A stretch of DNA of 64,000 bases from CAYLYP01 sp964387795. GTDB taxonomy: Bacteria > Bacteroidota > Bacteroidia > Bacteroidales > UBA7960. This document shows positions 1 through 7,011 of this stretch, piece after piece. The stretch is from assembly GCA_964387795.1 (NCBI GenBank), contig CAYLYP010000010.1, forward strand, positions 1-64,000, given 5' to 3'. The notes under the pieces were generated by a model. That model saw nothing but the letters and a program-made list of their open reading frames with translations, was not told where the DNA came from and ran no database searches. Positions within the stretch are counted from its first letter, which is position 1. Each line of letters begins with the position of its first letter. Both the position numbers and the translations under genes were made by a program.

Positions 1-518
1 GAGTTAAATGCGATATTTAACTCATTTCCGAATTTACCGGACAACAATGATTTTATTTCAATCTTGTTCTGATTGCCAAATTCAGATAATCTCTTTTTAA
101 GTTGTTGTAATTCGTTAAAGTTTATCCAGGTCAAATCATAATCCACTGTGTTATCTTTAGTCTTAATGATTAGTTTGGATGGCTTAATTGTTATCAAAAC
201 CATAGATTCAGGTGATAATTGAATTTCATTTTTAAATGCTTTTTTAAGACATATAGAATCATTGGAAAATGAGATATATTTTCGTGCAAACATAAAAACA
301 CGCCCTTTAAATCCCTGAAAAATCCAAAGAATCCCAACAAGAAAAATTAAAGAAATTGAATAAAATGAAATATCAAATGAATTTTGTTTAATAAACTTTA
401 ATATAGCTATTAAGCTTGTAATTGTAAGAAACAATCCAAATACATAATGAAAAATTCTGGCTTTTTTGCTCAAAATACTATTGTCCTTTGAATCAATTAT
501 GAAATCTATGTTGTCCAT
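1..518 (-). CDS. Partial membrane protein with two TM segments (C-terminus beyond left edge)
   Basis: An open frame begins with ATG at 518 and runs leftwards for 172 codons without a stop to the edge of the window, so the C-terminus is missing. The product starts MDNIDFIIDSKD and has two hydrophobic segments at about residues 27-43 and 54-70, followed by a soluble beta-rich stretch ending in a predicted helix with ELQQLKKRLSEF. Two membrane helices followed by a small beta domain resemble bacterial PH-like membrane proteins (YcxB/bPH type), but that is a shape comparison only. No family is recognised with certainty. The gene points away from the broken transposase at 994-1481. Confidence 0.6.
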   Translation of the reverse strand, partial: MDNIDFIIDSKDNSILSKKARIFHYVFGLFLTITSLIAILKFIKQNSFDISFYSISLIFLVGILWIFQGFKGRVFMFARKYISFSNDSICLKKAFKNEIQLSPESMVLITIKPSKLIIKTKDNTVDYDLTWINFNELQQLKKRLSEFGNQNKIEIKSLLSGKFGNELNIAFN

Positions 519-993
519 TTCGCATAGTTTAAGTTAACGAATCATTGCCTTGTTGGTTATCATTGTTACGCACAACCTTATTGCTTTTAATAAAGTTTCC
601 CCCGCAAAAATATCAAAAAACAATTAAAGATAATGTTTTGACAGGAAATGTTTTATATGTTAAAGGAAAAACAGGGAATATCAATATGTTGATCTGGAAC
701 AATAGGTTCTTTGTCAGGCACCAGTGTAAATATATCCGAATGTAAAAGAACAAACCTTATCCAATAGGGAATAAAACCCGATTATACATATCCAAGGGGC
801 AAAAACCGGACAGAAGGATGGGCTATTGCAAAAAAAAACAGTACTGAATACTTCCATTACGATAGAACGCCTTTGAAATAGAGGATATAATTCATTCGTA
901 AATAATTTTTTGGTTAAGGTCGGATAGAACTTCATGTTTGCTATTTGCATTGTTTTTTGTGTTTGATTCGCAAACATGTTTGGTATCAAACAG
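519..993. other. Intergenic region, no gene recognised
   Basis: Short open frames exist on both strands but none has recognisable protein character. The part nearest 994 continues the reading frame of the transposase remnant. Around 966-977 the minus strand carries ATGTTTGCGAAT, a motif that recurs in other intergenic regions (3044, 42538, 45536), here inside an imperfect palindrome. Confidence 0.5.
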
Positions 994-1481
994 TTATTCC
1001 TGTAATATATTGAATTTGTCTGATTTCCAGTTTTTAGGATTGTTTCTAATATAATATACAATGCGATGATATTCGTCATCATTGCGGATTACATGATCGT
1101 GAAAACGATCCTGCCATTCCCGCCATTCACCCCATTCCCCCCATTCCCGCCATTCCGCCCGTTCCCACCGATATCCCCAAATCCCCCGGGGAAATTATCC
1201 CCATTTTCCCCATTCAAAATCAATACCAAATGAACGTGGTTTGGCATTACAACAAATTCACCCAATTCTACGTTTTTTGTATGGTTTTGAATTTTATACA
1301 AAAACACGTCGGCCAAAATACCTATGCCCGACAATTGCATTTTCCCGTTGATGATGTTTCCAAAATACGGTTTGCGATAATGGGTGCAGATGGTAATGAA
1401 ATACGCACCCGACCAACGATAATCCCAATTCGGGTATCGTGCCGATGAAATACGGTATTTGTTTTGTAATTTATCGGTCAT
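994..1481 (-). pseudogene. REP-associated tyrosine transposase (RAYT, Y1_Tnp), frameshifted
   Basis: Reading from ATG at 1481, the first 90 residues are a typical RAYT N-terminus: YPNWDYRWSGAYFITICT, then FVVMPNHVHLVLIL with the HUH motif H82-V-H84. The frame then enters a Gly/Asn-rich stretch coded by imperfect 9-nt repeats (about 1103-1214) and stops at 1089. In another frame the DNA immediately continues as QDRFHDHVIRNDDEYHRIVY followed by YIRNNPKNW and ends at 994-996, which is the canonical RAYT C-terminus with the Tyr-rich helix that carries the nucleophile in this family. The two halves are out of frame (488 nt in total, not divisible by 3), and the helical segment normally between them is replaced by the repeats. 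The gene is therefore broken as it stands. It could be a decayed transposase, or its frame could vary with repeat length. RAYTs act on short palindromic repeats, which are abundant nearby. Confidence 0.8.
1103..1214 (-). repeat. GGGAATGGC-type 9-nt repeats inside the RAYT gene
   Basis: On the minus strand, variants of GGGAATGGC follow one another about five times (1110-1165), preceded by looser GGGGAAAATGGGGAT-type units. They encode a Gly-Asn run that is foreign to RAYT proteins. The frame change between the N- and C-terminal halves of the transposase lies at the end of this tract, which suggests slippage as the cause. Confidence 0.7.
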
Positions 1482-1640
1482 ATTGTTTGGGTATTATTGA
1501 ATTGTTAATATTCGGTATAACCCAATTATTATCATATTGGTGATAATATTCATTGCCTAAATTAAATATATTCAAATTATAAATAAAAATAATTAGTGAT
1601 ATAATCTAAAAAGGATTAGGTATAGATTATTGTCATGAAC

Positions 1641-1815
1641 GCAATTCAATCTTAAATCGTCAATCGTAAATCGTCAATCGCTTAATCTGTATTTTTAATC
1701 GTAATTCGTCAATCGTCAATCGTCAATATTAATGACCAACCCCCTCCGGCATTTCATAACCGTAAATCTGTATTTGTAATCGTAATTCGTCAATCGTAAA
1801 TCGTCAATCGTTATG
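1641..1815. repeat. Heptamer (AATCGTC) arrays with CTGTATTT anchors
   Basis: Three clusters of the heptamer AATCGTC and variants (AATCGTA, AATTCGTC) occur at about 1650-1682, 1695-1730 and 1777-1812. Two of them follow the anchor CTGTATTT, and the last is preceded by the head CCCCTCCGGCATTTC (1741-1755). The same head-anchor-heptamer order appears at 4174-4288. The array fills most of the gap between the RAYT pseudogene and the acyltransferase gene; no gene lies in 1482-1828. Confidence 0.75.
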
Positions 1816-1828
1816 AGGGGGATGATTT

Positions 1829-2887
1829 TTATTTGATGGTTTGCTTCCTGAAAATAAATGATTTCCCTGTTATAACGCCTTGTCTGAAAAGCATCATTGC
1901 AATCAATGGCAGTAGGGTTCCCAAAACGACAAATATTGAATAATGATATGAGTGGACATAAAAAGTGGTAATTATGTGGTTTGTTACAATATGGAGATAC
2001 ATAATTACCAATGTGTTTTTGCCTAAAAACACTACTGGTCTTGATATTGAATACTTACTGACTGTTGATGAAATGAAGTTTATGGCTAATATAAAAACTA
2101 TTGGGATTATGATGTCCAATATGACATTGTTAAGCTGCATATACTTGATGTCAAGTCGAAAACTTATGGCACCAAATAATTGCAACAGGACAAACATTGC
2201 ACAAAGAAAAAGGGAAGTGATACCTACCTCAGGTTTCTTATAGATATACGTAAGAGCCTTCATTTTAAAGCCCAAATAAAAAAAGACAATTGAATATAAT
2301 ACGGAATCGATGCCCCAGTAGATATCTGGTGGCCTGTTTCCATACATCCGTGAAAGGAAATGTGCCCCAAAATAGGAAATTATTACCAATGGGATGGCAA
2401 TGTGGTCTTTTAGCCTTGTGAGGAAAAACATCAGGATGTTGATGATAAGCAAGACATTAACAAACCAGAAGAACCCAAAAATCCCTTTTGCAAAGCGCCC
2501 TCCCGACAGAAAATGAACAATTGTGTCATATAAATAACTAGTGGCCCATATATTTAAGGCATGGCTTGTTTGAAGAAAAGTATAAATGCTTAACAATAGC
2601 CCAAAACAAAAATATGGGATCAGGATTTTTTTTAGCTTCAATAACAGGGGTAAGAGCTTTAATTCGTTGCCTCTCCATAAGAGCCCGCTAATAAAGAAGA
2701 AAGCCGGCATGTGGAACCAGTATATAAAAAAACTTTGATGAAAGCCGGGGGCATGACCCAGAACAACCAACACAATGAGCAAGCCTTTGGCAAAATCCAA
2801 TGAAGCATCTCGTTCTTTTGGAACAATAAGTTTATTGTTATCCGGTTCTGTCATTTCCGTCATAGAGGGGAAGCGGCGTATGTTCAT
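1829..2887 (-). CDS. Acyltransferase family 3 membrane protein
   Basis: The 352-residue product begins with a short polar N-terminus and then DASLDFAKGLLIVLVVLGHA, the hallmark of acyltransferase-3 proteins, including the catalytic His of the first membrane helix. WFHMPAFFFISGLLWRG follows, also characteristic. About ten hydrophobic segments fill the rest. Family members O-acylate sugars of polysaccharides, lipopolysaccharide or other envelope molecules at the cytoplasmic membrane; the substrate cannot be told here. The gene stands alone between repeat clusters with no glycosyltransferase neighbours. The start at 2887 is the first Met; internal Mets at codons 9 and 12 are possible alternatives because the family homology begins only at about residue 27. 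Confidence 0.85.
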   Translation of the reverse strand: MNIRRFPSMTEMTEPDNNKLIVPKERDASLDFAKGLLIVLVVLGHAPGFHQSFFIYWFHMPAFFFISGLLWRGNELKLLPLLLKLKKILIPYFCFGLLLSIYTFLQTSHALNIWATSYLYDTIVHFLSGGRFAKGIFGFFWFVNVLLIINILMFFLTRLKDHIAIPLVIISYFGAHFLSRMYGNRPPDIYWGIDSVLYSIVFFYLGFKMKALTYIYKKPEVGITSLFLCAMFVLLQLFGAISFRLDIKYMQLNNVILDIIIPIVFILAINFISSTVSKYSISRPVVFLGKNTLVIMYLHIVTNHIITTFYVHSYHYSIFVVLGTLLPLIAMMLFRQGVITGKSFIFRKQTIK

Positions 2888-3118
2888 CAGTGGTTTTTTT
2901 AATGGTTGGATGGGTTTTTCTTAGCGCTTAAAATGGGTTAAGTGCTAAGAACGCAAAGAATATCGCAAAATTAGTTATGGACTAAATGCTGTTGGTTATA
3001 TTTAACCAGACTTTTATTTTTAGGTTTGTTGGATGAACCGAATATGTTTGCGAATGATACAAAAAAAAAGATTCTCTTGTTTCCCTGTTTGTTCAAGGCA
3101 ATGGGGGAAGCTTTTGAA

Positions 3119-3808
3119 TTAGTTCTGAGTTTTGTAATAGTAACCAAAAATATTAGAATAAAAACTCTTTATCCTGTTTGGTTTTATTGGTGACCAATGC
3201 TTATGGTTCCTGCAATAATAAACATAACGGTCGGTTTGCTTGTCAATGATCAATACATCAGATATCAGATATCTTTCAGTATTTGTAACCGGGATAAAAG
3301 TGTATAAGCCACCGGTAAGAACAGTAGCAGCTACACTAACAAAAATTGCAGTCGCAAGTTTTCCCTCAAGGTTTATGGTTTCAAAACCTTCATAAAAGAT
3401 AATCCCAAAATATCTGCCGTGATGATTTTCTATCATTTTATTAAATGTTTTCCCCAAAGTGATGATTGAAAATGTATTTTCAGATATTTTAGAAAACTTA
3501 GGTACCGTATTTATGAAATAGGTCTTCATGCTATCGTCCAGTTCACTTTCAGGGCCTAAAAGGCATGTTTCAAAACTTGTTATTGAAGGTAAGATTTGGG
3601 TTAAATGATACTGAAAAACATTGTTTAATGAATCATTTGGTTGTTTTTTCCCATTAACAAGGCAACTAATGGTTCCAATAGGAGGGAAAAAATAAACAGT
3701 ATCAGGCTTTTGTTTTAAAATCGTATTGTGCATAAAATTCTGGGCGTAAGTCATTTCATGTACCATCAGCATTGAAACTGAAATAAAAAGCAATTTTAGG
3801 ATTTTCAT
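3119..3808 (-). CDS. Secreted protein of unknown function
   Basis: The 229-residue product has a signal peptide (MKILKLLFISVSMLMVHEMTYAQ, cleavage probably after AQ) and no lipobox. The mature part contains one hydrophobic segment, ATAIFVSVAATVLTGGLYTFIPV (about residues 152-174), which could be a membrane span or a buried strand, and ends in a basic, Tyr-rich tail. I do not recognise a family. It has no operon partner: repeats lie upstream and a 230-bp gap downstream. Confidence 0.65.
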   Translation of the reverse strand: MKILKLLFISVSMLMVHEMTYAQNFMHNTILKQKPDTVYFFPPIGTISCLVNGKKQPNDSLNNVFQYHLTQILPSITSFETCLLGPESELDDSMKTYFINTVPKFSKISENTFSIITLGKTFNKMIENHHGRYFGIIFYEGFETINLEGKLATAIFVSVAATVLTGGLYTFIPVTNTERYLISDVLIIDKQTDRYVYYCRNHKHWSPIKPNRIKSFYSNIFGYYYKTQN

Positions 3809-3919
3809 TATTAAGCATTGATTTTAGTGATATTTGAATTTATAATGCATTCCAAAGCCCACATTTAAAATTCCCCGCAAAAGTATTAAAATAAATGTTT
3901 ATCGTTCAAATAATCAATG

Positions 3920-4135
3920 AATGAAAGAGCAAATTAGCGAAAAAGAGAATGAGCGAATTAGCGAATGAGCAAATTAGCAAATTGAAATACAGGATAATTA
4001 GCAAATTAGCGAATTAGCGAATTAGCAAATTGAAATACAGGATAATTAGCGAATTAGCGAATTAGCAAATTAGCAAATTGAAATACAGGATAATTAGCGA
4101 ATTAGCGAATTAGCAAATTAGCAAATTGAAATACA
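3920..4135. repeat. 48-bp higher-order repeat made of AATTAGCR octamers
   Basis: The octamer AATTAGCG/AATTAGCA is tandemly repeated. After every three or four octamers comes the 16-mer AATTGAAATACAGGAT. In the central part the complete unit is four octamers plus this 16-mer, exactly 48 bp, repeated about three times, with degenerate octamers (GAGCAAAT, GAGCGAAT) on the left. Read on the other strand this is an anchor CCTGTATTTCAATT followed by TGCTAATT octamers. Related arrays lie at 4486-4766, 6287-6412 and 6751-6868. Confidence 0.85.
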
Positions 4136-4173
4136 ACAATTACAACTGTATGAAGATGAACGCATTTTAAATA

Positions 4174-4288
4174 TCCCCCCCTCCGGCATTTTGAAAACGT
4201 ACACCTGTATTTAAAATCGTCAATCGTCAATCGTCAATCGTCAATCGTCAATCGTCAATCGTTAATCGTCAATCGTCAATCGTTAATA
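4174..4288. repeat. Head CCCCCTCCGGCATTT, anchor CCTGTATTT and heptamer GTCAATC array
   Basis: From about 4175 the sequence repeats the head and anchor seen at 1741-1776, then gives about ten near-perfect copies of the heptamer AATCGTC (4216-4288, two with a T for C change). It is a second copy of the heptamer element, with a purer array. It runs directly into the palindromic element at 4287. Confidence 0.8.
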
Positions 4289-4429
4289 CCATGGTATAGG
4301 TTGAGCCGGACTTAAAGCGGTTTTAAAGCGGTTTTAAACCGGGTTTGAGCCGCTTTCAACCCGGCCCAAACCCGGCTCAACACCGCCTCAACCCCGCCTC
4401 AACCCCGCCTCAACCCTTAACTTGATATT
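4287..4429. repeat. 11-nt-periodic palindromic element, copy 1
   Basis: Between ATACCATGGTATAGG and CCTTAACTTGATAT lie ten consecutive 11-nt units. Left units read like TTTTAAAGCGG and TTTTAAACCGG, right units like CTCAACCCCGC and CCCAAACCCGG. The two arms are roughly complementary, so the element can fold as one long imperfect hairpin. The outer ends are inverted versions of ATAYCAWGKTAAGG. Copies 2 and 3 are at 30454-30577 and 48880-49012. Confidence 0.85.
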
Positions 4430-4485
4430 GCCGGATCAGGTCTTTGAACCCATTTTTTGTTCCACAGATTAACACAAATAAATTT

Positions 4486-4766
4486 ATTTAGCGAATTAGC
4501 AAATTGAATACAGGATAATTAGCGAATTAGAGAATGAGCAAATTAGCAAATTGAATACAGGATAATTAGCGAATTAGCGAATTAGCGAATTAGCAAATTG
4601 AATACAAAAGCAGTTTTACATCAATGGTAATTGTCATTTTTAAGAGATTTGATGTATTTATAATTTGCTAATTCTCACATTTGCTCATTTGCTAATTATT
4701 GCATTTGCATATTTGCTAATTATTGCATTTGCTAATTATTGCATTTGCTGATTTGCTCATTATAAT
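4486..4766. repeat. Inverted pair of octamer arrays
   Basis: The left arm (4486-4606) is AATTAGCG octamers interrupted by AATTGAATACAGGAT. The right arm (4645-4766) starts with the anchor GATGTATTTATAATTTGC and continues with TTTGCTAATT-type units in the opposite orientation. About 40 bp of unrelated sequence separates the arms. The whole can fold into a long hairpin. The right arm abuts the promoter of the Smr gene. Confidence 0.75.
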
Positions 4767-4776
4767 CGTATCTTTG
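4744..4776 (+). promoter_or_regulatory. Putative Bacteroidota promoter of the Smr gene
   Basis: A -7 box TATCTTTG lies at 4769-4776 and a -33 box TTTG at 4744-4747, 21 nt apart, which fits TTTG-N19-21-TAnnTTTG. The -33 box is itself part of the last octamers of the repeat array, so the array supplies a promoter element. Confidence 0.5.
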
Positions 4777-4799
4777 CAAAACAAAACAATTACATACAA

Positions 4800-5882
4800 A
4801 TGGATTTTAAAGTAGGCGACAGGGTAAGTTTTTTGAACACTACCGGAGGGGGCGTTGTCACAGAAATTGTGAATGAAAAGATAGTGAAGGTGACCATTGA
4901 GGATGGTTTTGAAATCCCCACAATGGTAAATGAAATTGTTAAGCTTCCGGGAAAACTTACCGATATCCCATTAAAGGATAAGTATGAGGAGCGATATGGG
5001 TATTCAACACAGGAAGCCGAAGAAGACTTTGTGAAGTTGCATGTGGTGCCCAATAAAAGCGATCAGCGTCCTGAAGGCGTATATGTGGCTTTTGTCCCAC
5101 AGACGCAGGAGACACCGCTGGTAGGAATGATGGATGTTTATGTGGTGAACCATACGCCCTGGCAGATGATGTTTGCCATTTATACCAACAAGAGCGGAAG
5201 CATCAATGGTGAGGAATATGGCTTTGTTGATGCTTATTCGGCCCTTCCCCTTAAAGCGATAGGACGAAGTGAGATTGAGAACTGGTGCAACGGGATGATG
5301 CAAACCCTTTGGTTTATGGAAGGCAGATGTAACCCATTACGTCCTGTATCATCCATTCTGGATATAAAACCAATCAAGTTTTATAATGAAGGCTCGTTTG
5401 TTCATGAAGGCATCCTACGAAAAAAAGCCATTATGCTTACAGGAGGATTGGTTAAAGATTTGGGTACAGATGTCTTTTCAGGAATAAAAATCAGTAAGGA
5501 AGATGCCAGGATGATATCCGAAAAGATGAATTCAGGGCAGGTTGAGAAAAAAGTTTCAGCACCATCATTTCTGGATAAGCATAAGATAGATGAGAAGATT
5601 GCCGAGGTTGACCTTCATATCGGGGAGCTTGTTGAAAGCTATGCGGGACTGAGCAATGCAGATATGTTGAAAATCCAGCTTGATTATTTTCATAAATGTT
5701 TGGATGCAGCCGTTGCCGAGAAGTTAAGTAAAGTGATATTCATCCATGGGGTAGGGAATGGGGTATTAAAATCGGAAATCCAAAAGCGTTTAAGGAACAG
5801 CGAAGGAATGGAATTTTATGATGCTTCTTATGGCCGATATGGATTTGGGGCCACAGAAGTATTTTTATACAGGAACAAATAA
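4800..5882 (+). CDS. DUF2027 / Smr-domain protein
   Basis: The 360-residue product has an N-terminal segment (about 1-60, MDFKVGDRVSFLNTTGGGVV) typical of DUF2027 proteins of Bacteroidota, a central beta-rich domain (about 75-230), and a C-terminal Smr domain (about 275-360). The Smr part shows EVDLHIGELV, equivalent to the family's DLHG motif, and FIHGVGNGVLKSEI, the HGxGxG loop. Smr domains bind branched or structured nucleic acids and some are endonucleases; the partner here is not known. It is followed 13 nt later by the RNase P RNA on the same strand, so the two may be co-transcribed. Confidence 0.85.
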   Translation: MDFKVGDRVSFLNTTGGGVVTEIVNEKIVKVTIEDGFEIPTMVNEIVKLPGKLTDIPLKDKYEERYGYSTQEAEEDFVKLHVVPNKSDQRPEGVYVAFVPQTQETPLVGMMDVYVVNHTPWQMMFAIYTNKSGSINGEEYGFVDAYSALPLKAIGRSEIENWCNGMMQTLWFMEGRCNPLRPVSSILDIKPIKFYNEGSFVHEGILRKKAIMLTGGLVKDLGTDVFSGIKISKEDARMISEKMNSGQVEKKVSAPSFLDKHKIDEKIAEVDLHIGELVESYAGLSNADMLKIQLDYFHKCLDAAVAEKLSKVIFIHGVGNGVLKSEIQKRLRNSEGMEFYDASYGRYGFGATEVFLYRNK

Positions 5883-5895
5883 AGACAAAAGCAAA

Positions 5896-6268
5896 AAGTT
5901 GGGCTGCCCTGTCGCTGCCTTCAAAGAAGGTAGAGGAAAGTCCGGGCAACACAGAGCGCCATACTTCCTAACGGGAAGCCGTCCTTAGTGCAGTGGGGAC
6001 GAGGGAAAGTGCCACAGAAAAAAACCGCCCTGCCAGTCAGGGTAAGGGTGAAAATGTGAGGTAAGAGCTCACAATCGATGCAGGTGACTGTGTTGATGGG
6101 TAAACCCTATGGGTTGAAAGACCAAATATACCGGGGCTATCAGGGCTGCTCGCCCAATCCCGGAGGGTAGGTCGTTAGAGGCAGGGTGCAAATCCTGTTC
6201 CAGATAAATGACAGGGAACTTTTCCATTAGGAAATGTACTTACAGAACCCGGCTTACAGGCCCAACTT
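5896..6268 (+). ncRNA. rnpB: RNase P RNA (class A)
   Basis: The conserved core blocks are visible: GAGGAAAGTCCGGGC near 5933, AAGGGTGAAAATGTGAGGTAAGAGC around 6045-6070, and ACAGAACCCGGCTTACAGG at 6243-6260. The ends AAGTTGGGC (5896-5904) and GCCCAACTT (6260-6268) pair as helix P1 and define the boundaries. The RNA is the catalytic subunit that removes 5' leaders from tRNA precursors. A short T-rich stretch follows before a repeat element begins at 6287. Confidence 0.95.
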
Positions 6269-6286
6269 GCTGCACTCTTTTATTAA

Positions 6287-6412
6287 TTAGCAAATTAGCG
6301 AATTAAAATACAGGGGTAGTGGGATAAATAAATCTTTGTATCTCTCTCCGGTGGCTTTGTATTTATAATTTGCTAATTCTTATATTTTCACATTTGCTAA
6401 TTTTTTTAATAC
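6287..6412. repeat. Inverted octamer-array element, copy A
   Basis: The left arm TTAGCAAATTAGCGAATTAA plus ATACAG and the right arm TTTGTATTTATAATTTGC followed by further octamers face each other across about 40 bp that includes TCTCTCTCCGGTGGC. The core from AAAATACAGGGGTAG onward is virtually identical to copy B at 6751-6868, so these two are recent copies of one mobile or duplicated unit. Confidence 0.8.
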
Positions 6413-6429
6413 CAATCCTTTCCCTGTCC

Positions 6430-6735
6430 CACATCACCGGTCACTTCCGGTGGGATCTCTCACCCCTGCGGCCATTGAATAATAATCCTGCTGTGTTTAT
6501 AATACCTTTTTCAAAAAGCCTTACCGCAGGGGATTCGAGATGACGTCGCTCAATCATAAAAAAGGGGAAAAAAAGCAGGGGCAGCGAAGCTGCCCCTGCT
6601 TTTTTTCCCCTCCCTTTTCCCAGGCAGTCGTCATTTCGATGGAGCAAGGTAGGGTTATAAAAAGACAGTATGGCATTTATTAAACAACAAAAGGCTATTC
6701 AATGTCCCTGCGACTGAGAAATCTCATAGATTGCG
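6430..6735. repeat. Composite dispersed repeat with a perfect 22-bp hairpin
   Basis: The block contains CACCCCTGCGG (about 6459-6471) and CCGCAGGGG (about 6525-6533) as inverted copies, and CGAGATGACG / CGTCATTTCG facing each other around a perfect hairpin: stem 6564-6585 and 6589-6610, loop GAA. It ends with the GTCATTTCGATGGAG...GAGAAATCTC pattern, which I know as a common dispersed intergenic repeat of Bacteroidota. No gene is evident; the hairpin may also terminate transcription from either side. Confidence 0.65.
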
Positions 6736-6750
6736 GCTGGTGATGTTGAT

Positions 6751-6868
6751 TTAATGAGCAAATGAGCAAATTAAAATACAGGGGTAGTGGGATAAATAAA
6801 TCTTTGTATCTCTCTCCGGTGGCTTTGTATTTATAATTTGCTAATTCTCATATTTTCGCATTTGCTTC
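6751..6868. repeat. Inverted octamer-array element, copy B
   Basis: Near-identical to 6287-6412 through the shared core (AAAATACAGGGGTAGTGGG to TTTGTATTTATAATTTGC), with slightly different octamer tails (GAGCAAAT on the left, TTTTCGCATTTGC on the right). Two copies 340 bp apart around a third repeat suggest repeated insertion into this intergenic space. Confidence 0.8.
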
Positions 6869-7011
6869 TATGTTTTATTGTTTTATTTATGGAGAAATCA
6901 AATAAAACAACAAATACTGCGTTATATCACCTGAATGGCAATGATAAGATTGTTTAGCTTTAATCGGTTTAAAAATTTTGTAATTTTAAGCCGCAAAACA
7001 ACATAAAAAAT

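Noticed and set aside
519..600. Integron attC-like site near GTTACGCACAAC
   Set aside because: No paired inverse core site or integrase gene was found, so the resemblance is too weak.
545..745. Open frame of 66 codons on the plus strand
   Set aside because: No protein-like composition and it lies in the leader of the partial gene on the other strand; nothing supports translation.
714..1082. Open frame of 122 codons on the minus strand
   Set aside because: It overlaps the real C-terminal frame of the RAYT remnant and shows no homology; chance frame.
1089..4288. Diversity-generating retroelement or retron
   Set aside because: No reverse transcriptase motif (YxDD) is found in any frame of the region.
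1641..4766. CRISPR array
   Set aside because: Repeats are only 7-8 bp, units are directly contiguous, spacers are not unique, and no cas gene is present.
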